NCBI RefSeq assembly: GCF_001641695.1
Contig: NZ_LSEF01000006.1
Span: 26,011-73,423, forward strand
Origin: Bradyrhizobium neotropicale
GTDB lineage: Bacteria > Pseudomonadota > Alphaproteobacteria > Rhizobiales > Xanthobacteraceae
Direction of reading: 5' to 3'
Length of the DNA stretch: 47,413 nt
The notes below the pieces were generated by a model. That model worked only from the letters and a program-made list of their open reading frames with translations. It had not been told where the DNA came from and did not search any database. A program made the translations under genes and the position numbers. Within the stretch, counting starts at the first letter, position 1, and every line of letters starts with the position of its first letter. Of the stretch, positions 1 to 7,220 are shown piece after piece.

Positions 1-127
1 TGGCGGGGCGATCGACGGCCCAGGTCCAGTCATCGCTGATGGCATGCTCTACACCAACTCCGGCTACGGCCAATGGAGCGGTGTCCCCGGTAACGTGCTG
101 CTGGCGTTCGAGGTGGGGAAGGAGTGA
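1..127 (+). CDS. C-terminus of PQQ-binding-like beta-propeller protein (partial)
   Basis: The last 41 codons of a gene that begins before the window, read in the frame starting at base 2 and ending at TGA 125-127. The residues include DGMLYTNSGYGQW and PGNVLLAFEV. This is the closing blade typical of quinoprotein or polyvinyl-alcohol-dehydrogenase-like PQQ propellers, where a Tyr-rich GYGQW-type segment precedes a final LLAF strand. Such proteins are normally periplasmic. The catalytic part lies outside the window, so cofactor and substrate cannot be judged; a non-catalytic WD40/PQQ-like propeller remains possible. Confidence 0.6.
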   Translation, partial: GGAIDGPGPVIADGMLYTNSGYGQWSGVPGNVLLAFEVGKE

Positions 128-258
128 GGGGAGCTCATTGCGAGCCAACGGGTCCGCGCCAAGCGCGGCCCGATGACAGGCTCCGCGAAGCAATCCAGAC
201 TGTTTCCGCGAAACGCCCCTTCGACGACGGGGCGGGCAAAGTCGTAAAGGTGTTTTGC
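128..258. repeat. Dispersed palindromic intergenic repeats
   Basis: This non-coding stretch directly after the first stop codon contains short hairpins. CCGCGC (154-159) pairs with GCGCGG (163-168) across a 3-nt loop, and GGGCAAA near 232-239 pairs with TTTTGCCC near 251-258. The string GCGAAGCAATCCAGACTG (187-204) resembles intergenic repeats I know to be abundant in Bradyrhizobium genomes. The rest of the gap to 513 shows no convincing gene; ORFs there are overlapping shadows on both strands. The repeat identification rests on memory of the genus and was not searched. Confidence 0.5.
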
Positions 259-513
259 CCGACGGCACAAGGGATTCTTTGGATTCTTTTTTCCGAAATC
301 AACCCCATGCAAAGTAGAGTTTGCGGCGCCGCTCCGATCGGCAGCACAAGATATTGACGTCCGGACAAGACTCCTGACCGGCTTTGTCAGCATGACGTGA
401 GCCGCCTGGGTAGAGCGCCTCGCGCAGGACGCATTGCCGATTTTGCTGATGCGGCCGGTGTAATCGGTTTCGCCCGATTGGCACTTCTTCGAGGTGAGAT
501 GGGAGTTTTTCCG

Positions 514-933
514 ATGATCGATGCCAGATGCAGTTGCGGTGCTGTTGCGCTTTCGCTTCCAGGGCCATCCAGCCTGGTCGTTGCCTGTCATTGCATCGAC
601 TGCCAGCGCCGAACCGGCGCGCCGTTCGGCGTAGGAGCCTTCTACCCGGTTGAGGTCGTCACGATCTCAGGAGCCCCGAAAGAGTATGTTCGCGCCGCCG
701 CAAGCGGCGGCAAGATCCGCAGCTATTTTTGTCCCGACTGCGGCTCAACGGTCTATTGGAAAGCCGACAACCTGCCTGCGATGATCGGCGTTGCCCTTGG
801 AGCAATAGCGGATCCGGAATATCCGGCGCCCTCGAGATCGGTCTTCGAGCAGTCGAAGCACACCTGGGTCGAAATCGATGGTGCTGCCGTCGAGCATTTC
901 CAGCAGAGCAGCGAGCCGAGGAATTCAAACTGA
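514..933 (+). CDS. GFA/CENP-V domain family protein
   Basis: A 139-aa protein of the glutathione-dependent formaldehyde-activating enzyme (Gfa) fold. The zinc-binding cysteines are visible in order: CSCG near the N-terminus, CHCIDCQRRTGAPFG in the first third, and YFCPDCGS in the middle. Family members bind two zinc ions; most homologues of this size have no proven glutathione or formaldehyde activity, so the substrate is unknown. The start at 514 is preferred because GGGAG (501-505) sits 8 bases upstream; an in-frame ATG at 499 is a possible alternative. The gene stands alone, followed by tRNA-Thr on the other strand. Confidence 0.85.
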   Translation: MIDARCSCGAVALSLPGPSSLVVACHCIDCQRRTGAPFGVGAFYPVEVVTISGAPKEYVRAAASGGKIRSYFCPDCGSTVYWKADNLPAMIGVALGAIADPEYPAPSRSVFEQSKHTWVEIDGAAVEHFQQSSEPRNSN

Positions 934-949
934 GACGTGCGCCAAAAGC

Positions 950-1024
950 TGGTGCCGGCTGAGGGGATTGAACCCCCGACCTTCGGTTTACAAAACCGCT
1001 GCTCTACCGCTGAGCTAAGCCGGC
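950..1024 (-). tRNA. tRNA-Thr (anticodon TGT)
   Basis: Read on the minus strand, the acceptor stem GCCGGCT pairs with AGCCGGC, followed by discriminator A and an encoded CCA (complement of 950-952). The D arm GCTCAGCGGTAGAGC, an anticodon loop TTTGTAA giving TGT, and the T arm with GGTTCAATC are all present. It is 75 nt including CCA and looks intact. It lies just downstream of an integrase relic read in the same direction. Confidence 0.95.
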
Positions 1025-1051
1025 AAAATGTTGATTAATCAATCGCTTGTC

Positions 1052-1282
1052 GATAGTCCGGATCGAACGTTTTGGCAACCTTGGCCATAAGTGGGCCCAA
1101 TGCTCAGCCCCCCTGGTCAGGAGGCCGATCTTCTCGGCTGCCGACTCGTCTCCCCTCCGCGTCCTCTTAGCGTAGACCTCGAGCAGGACGCTAGGGTCAT
1201 GCCCCAACCTTTTTGCAACCGTATGAACCGGGGTCACCTGATCGAGCAGCCAAGTTCCATGCGGCGCTGGAACGACTGGCAA
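1052..1282 (-). pseudogene. Tyrosine recombinase (integrase) C-terminal relic
   Basis: The minus-strand reading contains TWLLDQVTPVHTVAKRLGHD followed by PSVLLEVYAKRTRR. This is the C-terminal part of phage or island tyrosine integrases, around the HxxR...LGH box and the tyrosine (VYAKR) nucleophile. Only about 75 codons resemble an integrase: the upstream HDLRH box is degraded (APHGTW) and the N-terminal and core-binding domains are missing. It sits within 30 bases of tRNA-Thr, a common integration target. It is best read as the scar of a lost or rearranged mobile element. Confidence 0.7.
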
Positions 1283-1370
1283 ATATTCGATTGCGGTAAC
1301 TTAAAAACAGGAAGAGACTTTGACGGTCGGACCCAACAAGCCCCTACGGCAATCACCGAAGGAGGAGGGA

Positions 1371-1619
1371 ATGACCGCTTATAATTACGGATGGAAGTCG
1401 CCCACTGCCGCGCAACGTGAGGCGCAAAGGGTTTTCAAGGAAACCGATGCCAAAGTAGCGATGTCCGAGTACGAACGCATCCAAGCGGCGTTTCATGCAA
1501 ACCGCGAGAGATTAAAGGCTGAACGACTTGCTCGCGAGGCCGAAGCGGCGGCCCGGAAGCACAAAAACCGGATCACGGCCCACCCTTCGAATGTGCATGG
1601 CGGTCTGCGGCACCGCTGA
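1371..1619 (+). CDS. Small hypothetical protein, charged and helical
   Basis: An 82-aa protein I do not recognise. The start ATG at 1371 follows a very strong ribosome-binding site (GGAGGAGG, 1361-1368). After a short N-terminus (MTAYNYGWKSPTAAQ), residues about 15-65 are rich in Ala, Glu, Arg and Lys with few helix breakers (AERLAREAEAAARKHK), so a single long amphipathic helix is likely. There is no signal peptide or membrane segment. It lies between the integrase relic and a secreted protein, possibly within an old insertion. Function unknown. Confidence 0.6.
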   Translation: MTAYNYGWKSPTAAQREAQRVFKETDAKVAMSEYERIQAAFHANRERLKAERLAREAEAAARKHKNRITAHPSNVHGGLRHR

Positions 1620-1667
1620 TACGAGCATTCAAAATTTAAGTCCGGCGCACGCTATGCGTATCTTTTG

Positions 1668-1961
1668 CTAATTGGCGGTGCTGCCGCTCTTGGCCTTGGA
1701 CGACTGCTTCACCGCCGGCTTGGCCGGCGCGGCCGACTTCTTCGACGCATCATCGCCGCGGGCAGTTCCCCACGGATCGACCGGCTTCTGGTCCGGAACA
1801 TTATTGAGGGAGCGTTGATAGGCGCGCTCAGCTCGATTGTCGTCCGCCTTCTGCGCGGCCGTCTTCTCCTTGGACTCTTCACCATATTGCTGAACATGGT
1901 CCTGCGCCAGTGCGGGGCCGGCGATCAGGGCAAACATGACGGCGACTGCGATTTTGCGCAT
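1668..1961 (-). CDS. Small exported Lys/Ala-rich hypothetical protein
   Basis: A 97-aa protein with a clear Sec signal peptide (MRKIAVAVMFALIAGPALAQ, cleavage expected after ALA). The mature part is hydrophilic with many Lys, Asp and Ala, including SLNNVPDQKPVDPWG, and ends in a Lys/Ala/Ser-rich tail. GGGAG lies 7 bases before the ATG at 1961. Short periplasmic proteins of this shape are common in Bradyrhizobium, but I know of no assigned function. It is monocistronic as far as can be seen. Confidence 0.75.
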   Translation of the reverse strand: MRKIAVAVMFALIAGPALAQDHVQQYGEESKEKTAAQKADDNRAERAYQRSLNNVPDQKPVDPWGTARGDDASKKSAAPAKPAVKQSSKAKSGSTAN

Positions 1962-2184
1962 TGAGAAACTCCCGGTTCTGCGACGAGCATAACGTCACGC
2001 CGATTGCGGCATCAATGCAGCGGAGCGTGAGCCGGGACGAACATCGTCGGGCCGCCTTGTTCTATCAGCAGGATCAGTGTCTCCGTGGCGGCTTGCCACG
2101 CGGGCGCGCCATGCTTCCCATCGACGTTGTGGCTGCACCTGCAATGCGAGGCGGCGGGGCCAAAGCGTAGCAGGTGGGGAATGC

Positions 2185-2484
2185 TCAGGCTATGCTCTGG
2201 CTCGATCTCGCGTCGGCGAAACAACGTCCCACGACGTCAATCGGCGGCTTGCAACGGACGTCGAAGCGCGATTTCGGCACGAGCAATCCATTCTGAGCGT
2301 TGGGCAGTAATCGCGTATTGGGCAGCCTGTCACCCTTAACCGCCCGATTGGTTATCTGATTAACAAATACGTCGGCCTTCGCGCGGACATCCGTCTGAAG
2401 GGAATATGCTTGCTGCGCCCCAATTAGACCGGCGAGGCTCACAATACAGGTAAGGAAATGTGACGTGAGTATCTCGATACGCAT
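2185..2484 (-). CDS. Small exported hypothetical protein
   Basis: About 99 aa, beginning MRIEILTSHFLTCIVSLAGL, a plausible signal peptide with cleavage near AYS. The mature chain contains KGDRLP and ends in a Cys-containing motif (VRCKPPIDVVGRCFADA) with two cysteines about 11 residues apart that could form a disulfide. The KGDRLP...GRCFA pattern resembles an uncharacterised rhizobial periplasmic family, from memory only. An alternative GTG start lies at 2496. No partner gene is evident. Moderate certainty that it is real. Confidence 0.55.
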   Translation of the reverse strand: MRIEILTSHFLTCIVSLAGLIGAQQAYSLQTDVRAKADVFVNQITNRAVKGDRLPNTRLLPNAQNGLLVPKSRFDVRCKPPIDVVGRCFADARSSQSIA

Positions 2485-2621
2485 GATACCGCTCACTTGG
2501 CCACTCGCCCCTTAGTTCTGTCGCGACGAGGAGCCTTGCGGTTCATTGATGAGGTTGCTGTTGAGTGTGTACAGGAATGGCGCGTGCCAGAACCCGCGAA
2601 GGCCTCTGCGGGCATGAATCG

Positions 2622-2639
2622 GGCGGCCTTTCGGCCGCC
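2622..2639 (-). terminator. Hairpin downstream of the 2668-3117 gene
   Basis: GGCGGCC (2622-2628) pairs perfectly with GGCCGCC (2633-2639) across a 4-base loop (GAAA on the minus strand). It lies 28 bases past the stop of the minus-strand gene. The following bases on that strand are not a T-run, so it may be a weak terminator or an mRNA 3' stabiliser. Confidence 0.45.
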
Positions 2640-2667
2640 TGATCTGTCGTACTCAACTTGGACCGGC

Positions 2668-3117
2668 CTACTGGCAGAGGTGCTGGCGGCCGTCTTCTCC
2701 CTTGAACCAGGTGCCGGGCCTGCACACGATGCCGTTGCGGGCGGCGTAGCTGTTCCAGTCGCCGTACCAAGCGGGGCCGCCACGATCGTAGCTCGCGTAG
2801 GAATTGCCCCAGCCCTGGAACGGTGCGGCAGCGACCGCTGCGGCGGTGCCGACGGCAGCGCCGGCGACCGCGCCAGCCGTGTCGAGCGGCCAGAAGCCTG
2901 ATTGTGTTCGATCGTTCGGATTCACTTGCCGATAAGCCGAGTGCCGGCGGCGATAGTAGCGGTCGTTGGCCGGATGGCCGGGGCCAAGATTCTGGCAATT
3001 CGGATCCTGGAAGAGCCCCGCGCAGCGGGCCGGATCGGTGACCGCCGTCTGTGCCATGGCCGAGCTTGCGAGCATGGTCGCCGCGACCGCGGCGGCCCCG
3101 AGGAGTTTGATATTCAG
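2668..3117 (-). CDS. Exported hypothetical protein, probable CTG start
   Basis: About 149 aa. The mature protein contains a cysteine-bearing N-terminal segment (CAGLFQDPNCQNLGPGHP), an Ala/Val-rich hydrophobic stretch around the middle (AGAVAGAAVGTAAAVAAA) and a C-terminus with GIVCRPGTWFKGEDGR. The first ATG in frame (3075) would leave only eight residues of signal peptide. Reading back to a CTG at 3117 gives NIKLLGAAAVAATMLASSAMA, a complete Sec signal with basic n-region, and GGGAG lies 8 bases before that CTG. No ATG, GTG or TTG occurs between the upstream in-frame stop (3151-3153) and 3075. Function unknown; probably periplasmic or membrane-associated. Confidence 0.65.
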   Translation of the reverse strand: MNIKLLGAAAVAATMLASSAMAQTAVTDPARCAGLFQDPNCQNLGPGHPANDRYYRRRHSAYRQVNPNDRTQSGFWPLDTAGAVAGAAVGTAAAVAAAPFQGWGNSYASYDRGGPAWYGDWNSYAARNGIVCRPGTWFKGEDGRQHLCQ

Positions 3118-3298
3118 GTTGTTGAACTCCCGTTTGGGTTGAGCGTGGAGCTAAATACCCACCTCGGCGGACGTTCCGGTTGCATGCGCCGAATTTCACG
3201 CGCCGCCGGTCAAACAGACGTGAGCTGGGCGGACCAGGTCCTCGCGGCGGGACGCGCCCGTTAACGGTTGGTGAGCGCACCTTGCCGCATTTGAGAGG

Positions 3299-3315
3299 CG
3301 CGCAATCCTTGCGCG
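3299..3315. promoter_or_regulatory. Perfect inverted repeat between divergent secreted-protein genes
   Basis: CGCGCAA (3299-3305), TCC, TTGCGCG (3309-3315) forms a perfect 7+3+7 dyad in the 269-base gap between the genes ending at 3117 (minus) and beginning at 3387 (plus). It could be an operator or a small hairpin; no regulator can be named. The rest of the gap shows no gene. Confidence 0.3.
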
Positions 3316-3386
3316 TTAGGCTTACCGGAAATTGGCCGAACGGCCTTAACACTCTCCGCGCGGTGATCGGATAGGTTGCGGGCCGG

Positions 3387-3890
3387 ATGAACCGGGGCCT
3401 CTTCATGCGCGCTTTTGCGCTCGCAGCCTTTCTGATCGGACTGCCCGCGACGGCGCTTGCCGGCGAGGGCTTCGATCTCGTCGTTCCCGGCCGTCCCGGC
3501 GTGCCGATCATCATCAACAACATCGACGTGTCTTACGCCGTCGTCGAAGGGACCTGGGGCCTCGGCAAGAACATCCAGGTGCAGCCGACGATCTATGGCG
3601 GACGCTATATCCCAGAGCGGCAGCCGCCCGAGGTCGGGCATTATTATCCGACGATGGGCCTGCGGCCCGGCTACGGCCGTCTCGAGGTCGAGCCGCCTGC
3701 AAACCGCAAATTGCCGAAGCCGGCCGAGAGCTACTACCGGAGCTGGGGCGCGCAATCCGCGCCGCTGCCGCCGCAGATGGATATTCCCGCCGATCCGCCG
3801 CCGGTGATCCTCGCGCCTGAGATCAACGTCAATCCACAACACCATCGGCCGCGGCCTCACGCGGAAGGACCCGGCAGGCCGCTGAGGTAA
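3387..3890 (+). CDS. Exported proline-rich hypothetical protein
   Basis: A 167-aa protein with a signal peptide (RAFALAAFLIGLPATALAGE). The mature part begins GFDLVVPGRPGVPIIINN, has several Tyr/Gly/Pro segments, and ends in a Pro/His-rich tail (HHRPRPHAEGPGRPLR). No enzymatic motif is visible. The length and the repeated PP and YY pairs suggest a cell-envelope protein. An in-frame ATG at 3405 is an alternative start that would give a tighter signal peptide. It is followed 58 bases later by another secreted Tyr/Gly-rich protein; the two may be co-transcribed. Confidence 0.7.
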   Translation: MNRGLFMRAFALAAFLIGLPATALAGEGFDLVVPGRPGVPIIINNIDVSYAVVEGTWGLGKNIQVQPTIYGGRYIPERQPPEVGHYYPTMGLRPGYGRLEVEPPANRKLPKPAESYYRSWGAQSAPLPPQMDIPADPPPVILAPEINVNPQHHRPRPHAEGPGRPLR

Positions 3891-3948
3891 CGACCAAGCC
3901 AACAAAACAAGTTCAAATCCAACGAACGAAAATCGACAGGAGAGAGTA

Positions 3949-4434
3949 ATGCGTCAAATGATTTCGGGACTGGTCGCGGCGGCTGCCGTGATGTTCGTGG
4001 GCGCCGCGCCCGCCATGGCCTGCGGCTTTTCGCCGTGCGCGCCGGTTGTGCCGGTCTACACCGGCTGCAACACCGGTTGCGGCAGCTGGGGTTATGGCGC
4101 TGGCTATGGCGGCTGGGGCTTTGAGCAGCTCGCCGAGCCGGCCACGCAGTACTACTACGTCAACCAGGGCCCGACCTACACCGGCCCCGGCGCCTTCGCG
4201 CCGTATCCGACCTATCGAGAGGACGCAGTCGTCGCGCCCGCCAATTACGGTTACGGCTATGGCTATCGCGCCGCCTATCCCTATCACCGTCCGTACTACC
4301 GTCCGTATCGCTACGGCTACGGTCCGCGCTACGGCTACCTTCCGCGCGCGCACTACGGCTACGGCGCGCGCTATGGCTACCGCCCCGCGCCGTACTATTA
4401 CGGCGGCCGTCGCGTGCTGCGCCGCTACTACTGA
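3949..4434 (+). CDS. Secreted Gly/Tyr-rich low-complexity protein
   Basis: A 161-aa protein with a signal peptide (MRQMISGLVAAAAVMFVGAA, cleavage near AMA). The first mature segment has five cysteines (CGFSPC, CNTGC). The C-terminal half is made of short Tyr/Gly/Arg/Pro repeats such as YGYGYGYR, HYGYGARYGYRPA and YYYGGRR. AGGAGAG sits just before the ATG at 3949. Similar proteins in Bradyrhizobium are annotated only as hypothetical. The aromatic low-complexity tail could drive self-association or surface binding, which is inference. A strong terminator follows. Confidence 0.75.
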   Translation: MRQMISGLVAAAAVMFVGAAPAMACGFSPCAPVVPVYTGCNTGCGSWGYGAGYGGWGFEQLAEPATQYYYVNQGPTYTGPGAFAPYPTYREDAVVAPANYGYGYGYRAAYPYHRPYYRPYRYGYGPRYGYLPRAHYGYGARYGYRPAPYYYGGRRVLRRYY

Positions 4435-4458
4435 TCGCCCGATCGGTTGAGTTAGCGA

Positions 4459-4496
4459 AGCGCCCGTCCGCGTGATGCGGACGGGCGCTTTGTTTT
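4459..4496 (+). terminator. Strong intrinsic terminator
   Basis: AGCGCCCGTCCGC (4459-4471) pairs perfectly with GCGGACGGGCGCT (4477-4489) across loop GTGAT, followed by TTGTTTT. It ends the Gly/Tyr-rich gene and separates it from the convergent rlmB. Confidence 0.9.
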
Positions 4497-4497
4497 G

Positions 4498-5328
4498 CTA
4501 CCGCTTCATCAACCCCAGCCGGCTGGCGCCGACATAAAGCGAGAGCACGGCGGCGTTGGACACGTTGAGGCTCTTGATCTCGCCGGGCATGTCGAGCCGC
4601 GCCACGACGCTGCAGGTCTCGCGCGTCAATTGCCGCAGGCCCTTTCCTTCCGCGCCCAGCACCAGGGCGAGCGGCTCGCGCAGCGCCACCTCGCTGAGGT
4701 CCTCGCTGCCTTCGCTGTCGAGGCCGACGGTCTGGAAGCCGCGCTCATTCAGCGCGGTGAGCGCGCGGGCGAGGTTTTGTACGGTCACCATCGGTACGAG
4801 CTCGAGCGCGCCGGAGGCGGCCTTGGCCAGCACGCCGGTCGCTTCCGGACTGTGGCGCGCAGTGGTGACGATCGCCTTCACCGCGAACGCCGCGGCCGAG
4901 CGCAGGATGGCGCCGACATTGTGGGGATCGGTGATCTGGTCGAGCACCAGCACCATGCCCTGCTGCTCCAACGTCTCGATGTCAGGCGAGGGCAGGGGAT
5001 CGGCCTCGGCAAGCAGGCCCTGGTGGACGGCGTCGGGCGAGAGCAGGCGGTCGATCTCCTGGGGCCGGACGATCTCGGGGGCGACGCGAGTCTCGATGTT
5101 TTCTTCCGCGAGCCGCCGGGCGGCGTTCTCGGTCAGGGTCAGCTTGCGGATCCGCCGGCTGGGGTTTTGCAGCGCCATGGTGACGGTGTGCCAGCCATAG
5201 AGGATGACGGGCCCGTCGGTGTGCGAATCACGGTCGCGCCAAGCCGGGCGGCCCGGCGATTTTCCCGGCCTGTTGAAGGGCTTAGCCCTGCCACGGGGGC
5301 CCTTGGGGGCGAATTTTCGATCCTTCAT
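4498..5328 (-). CDS. rlmB: 23S rRNA (guanosine-2'-O-)-methyltransferase RlmB
   Basis: A SpoU/TrmH-family SAM-dependent 2'-O-ribose methyltransferase, expected to modify G2251 of 23S rRNA. It has a basic N-terminal tail (KDRKFAPKGPRGRAKPF), a substrate-binding domain starting GPVILYGWHTV, then the SPOUT knot: VLDQITDPHNVGAILRSAAAF (motif 1), LVLGAEGKGLRQLT (motif 2) and DMPGEIKSLNVSNAAVL (motif 3). The start at 5328 (276 aa) gives the usual length; an ATG at 5373 is possible but adds unconserved residues. Single gene, convergent with the secreted protein and followed upstream by tRNA-Tyr. Confidence 0.92.
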   Translation of the reverse strand: MKDRKFAPKGPRGRAKPFNRPGKSPGRPAWRDRDSHTDGPVILYGWHTVTMALQNPSRRIRKLTLTENAARRLAEENIETRVAPEIVRPQEIDRLLSPDAVHQGLLAEADPLPSPDIETLEQQGMVLVLDQITDPHNVGAILRSAAAFAVKAIVTTARHSPEATGVLAKAASGALELVPMVTVQNLARALTALNERGFQTVGLDSEGSEDLSEVALREPLALVLGAEGKGLRQLTRETCSVVARLDMPGEIKSLNVSNAAVLSLYVGASRLGLMKR

Positions 5329-5539
5329 GGGCTCGCTTGTGTCACGGGTTCCGGAATATGGCAATTTGGCCATCCAAAGAGGCGATTTTAGCTGTTCGCC
5401 TCGGTTGACTTTGCCCCACCGCATCGCCCATAAACGCGCCCGGCCGCTGCCCCCGATCCTGGGCTGTCGCGGTCTTCACGTCTCCATGGCCGTATTCGGT
5501 CCGCCGGCAAGGTCCGGCCCGAAAGTGCTGCCGTCGAGC

Positions 5540-5625
5540 GGGGGAGTGTCCCGAGTGGCAAAGGGAGCTGACTGTAAATCAGCCGCCTCATGGCTTCGCA
5601 GGTTCGAGTCCTGCCTCCCCCACCA
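5540..5625 (+). tRNA. tRNA-Tyr (anticodon GTA)
   Basis: A class II tRNA of 86 nt with acceptor stem GGGGGAG/CTCCCCC (5540-5546, 5615-5621), discriminator A, encoded CCA (5623-5625), anticodon loop containing CTGTAAA (GTA) and a long variable arm (CCGCCTCATGGCTTCG). All arms appear intact. Confidence 0.96.
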
Positions 5626-5713
5626 GCCTTCGCTCGCTTCGCGAGCTACGGCTCGGCAAGCCAGCGCAGATGGCGATAGCGCGAAGCTAGCGAAGGCTGC
5701 CGCGCCGTAGCCC
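5625..5713. repeat. Palindromic repeat after tRNA-Tyr
   Basis: AGCCTTCGCTCGCTTCGCG (5625-5643) is matched in inverted orientation by CGCGAAGCTAGCGAAGGCT (5680-5698) with one mismatch over 19 bases. A second pair, GAGCTACGGC and GCCGTAGC, lies just inside and outside these arms. Similar GCGAAGC/AGCGAAGGC elements are scattered in Bradyrhizobium intergenic DNA, to my knowledge. It may act as a transcription terminator or be a REP-like relic. Confidence 0.55.
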
Positions 5714-5807
5714 GCAGGGCGTAGGCGGGCTGTCGAAGCGATCAGGATGCCGCTATCATCCCCCATGTAGATTTGGAAGCTTCGCGCGATCGCCGGAGGA
5801 TGCGCGC

Positions 5808-6046
5808 ATGTTCTATGTGTACATTCTCTGGAGCAAAAGCGATCCCGATCGCTACTACATCGGTCTCACGTCCGATCTTCGTGCGCGTCTCAAGAAGCAC
5901 AACGCCGGTGAGGTCTCGCATACCTCGAAGTTGAGCCCTGGGAGCTCAAAACGTATATCGCGTTCTCGGAAGAGCAGCAGGCCATCGCTTTCGAGAAATA
6001 TCTGAAATCACCTTCCGGGCGCGCGTTTGCCAAGAAGCGGCTCTAA
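5808..6046 (+). pseudogene. GIY-YIG nuclease-family protein, frameshifted
   Basis: The first 42 or so codons (MFYVYILWSKSDPDRYYIGL...LKKHNAGEVSHTSK) carry the GIY-YIG hallmark (YVYI...YYIGL) of the small YhbQ/UPF0213-like family. After about 5931 the reading shifts by one base: the second frame continues PWELKTYIAFSEEQQAIAF and ends GRAFAKKRL with TAA at 6044-6046, the normal family C-terminus. A one-base loss in the segment AAGTTGAGCCC (expected AAGTTCGAGCCC) accounts for it. GGAGG precedes the ATG. In the given sequence the protein would be truncated at codon 65; a sequencing error is possible. Confidence 0.85.
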
Positions 6047-6085
6047 GCCTGCTACATCGAGGCCGTCGCTTAAACGGATTGCCGC

Positions 6086-7117
6086 CTACCCCATCATCTC
6101 CCTGACCATCGGCACCACCTTGCGCCCATAGAGCTCGATGCTCCGCATCAGTCTGTCATGCGGCAGGGGACCGGCCGAATACTTCAACTGGAAGCGTGTG
6201 ATGCCGAGCGCCTTTGCGGTCGCTGCGATCTTTCGCGCGACCGTCTCGGGTGAGCCGACATAGAGCGAACCGTGCTCGGCCTCGCTCACGAACTCGTCGC
6301 GGCCCATCGGCGGCCAGCCGCGCTCCTTGCCGATGCGGTCGCGCATGGCCTTGTAGTCGGGCCACAGCTCTTCGCGCGCCTTTTCATCGGTCTCGGCGAC
6401 ATAGCCGGGCGAATGCACGCCGACCGGCTTTGCCGGGCGGCCGAATTCCTTGAAGGCGCGGTGATAGAGCTCGACATAAGGAGCGAACCGCGTGGGATCA
6501 CCGCCGATGATCGCGAGCATCAGGGGCAGATCGTAATGCGCGGCGCGCACCACCGATTGCGGGCTGCCGCCGACGCCGATCCAGGTTTTGAGCTGGCCGT
6601 CCTCGACCGGCGGATAGACGAGTTGATCCCTTAGCGGCGGACGCAGCTTGCCTTCCCAGGTCACCGGCGTCTGCGACAAGAGCGCTGCGAACAGGTCGAG
6701 CTTCTCCTCGAACAGGGCCTCGTAAGCGCGCAGGTCGAAGCCGAAAAGGGGAAAGGATTCGGTGAAGGAGCCGCGGCCGAGGATCACCTCGGCGCGCCCG
6801 TTGGAGAGCGCGTCCAATGTCGCAAATCGCTGGAAGACGCGGATGGGATCGTCCGAGCTCAGGACCGTCACGGCCGAGCCGAGATGAACCCGCTTGGTGC
6901 GCGCCGCGATCGCGGCGAGCACGGTCTCGGGCGAGGAGATCGCGAAATCGGCGCGGTGATGCTCGCCGAGGCCGATGAAATCGAGGCCGAGCTCGTCGGC
7001 CAGCACCGCCTCGTCGACGACATTGCGGATCACCTGCGCGTGCGAAAGCATGGTGCCCGAGGCATCCTTGGTGACGTCGCCAAAGGTATCCAGTCCGAAT
7101 TGAAGCGGTGCGGTCAT
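6086..7117 (-). CDS. LLM-class flavin-dependent oxidoreductase
   Basis: A 343-aa bacterial-luciferase-like TIM-barrel protein. The family features visible are the N-terminal strand LQFGLDTFGD, GLDFIGLGEHHRADFAISSP (the EHH motif near residue 52), HLGSAVTVLSSDDPIRVFQRFATLD, and GRAEVILGRGSFTESFPLFG. The C-terminal LYVGSPETVARKI helps bind flavin. Such enzymes use FMN or F420 with reduced nicotinamide for monooxygenase reactions; the substrate cannot be told from sequence. The ribosome-binding site before 7117 is weak. It stands 103 bases upstream of the helicase stop on the same strand and may be monocistronic. Confidence 0.88.
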   Translation of the reverse strand: MTAPLQFGLDTFGDVTKDASGTMLSHAQVIRNVVDEAVLADELGLDFIGLGEHHRADFAISSPETVLAAIAARTKRVHLGSAVTVLSSDDPIRVFQRFATLDALSNGRAEVILGRGSFTESFPLFGFDLRAYEALFEEKLDLFAALLSQTPVTWEGKLRPPLRDQLVYPPVEDGQLKTWIGVGGSPQSVVRAAHYDLPLMLAIIGGDPTRFAPYVELYHRAFKEFGRPAKPVGVHSPGYVAETDEKAREELWPDYKAMRDRIGKERGWPPMGRDEFVSEAEHGSLYVGSPETVARKIAATAKALGITRFQLKYSAGPLPHDRLMRSIELYGRKVVPMVREMMG

Positions 7118-7220
7118 CGATCAGGTCTCTATGGGGAGGATCGTCGAGACTTAATGGATGGCCGCGGCGTCACAAGGTCGCTTTTCGGAAATGCTCGGTT
7201 TCCGTTTGTTCGATGCCGGC

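Noticed and set aside
2543..3523. 326-codon minus-strand ORF spanning the secreted-protein region
   Set aside because: It overlaps three better-supported genes in other frames and is Arg/Pro/Ser-rich in the manner of GC-rich shadow frames.
5500..5766. Minus-strand ORF over tRNA-Tyr containing a WWGRQDSNLRS-like string
   Set aside because: That string is the well-known false protein produced by reading a tRNA gene on the opposite strand.
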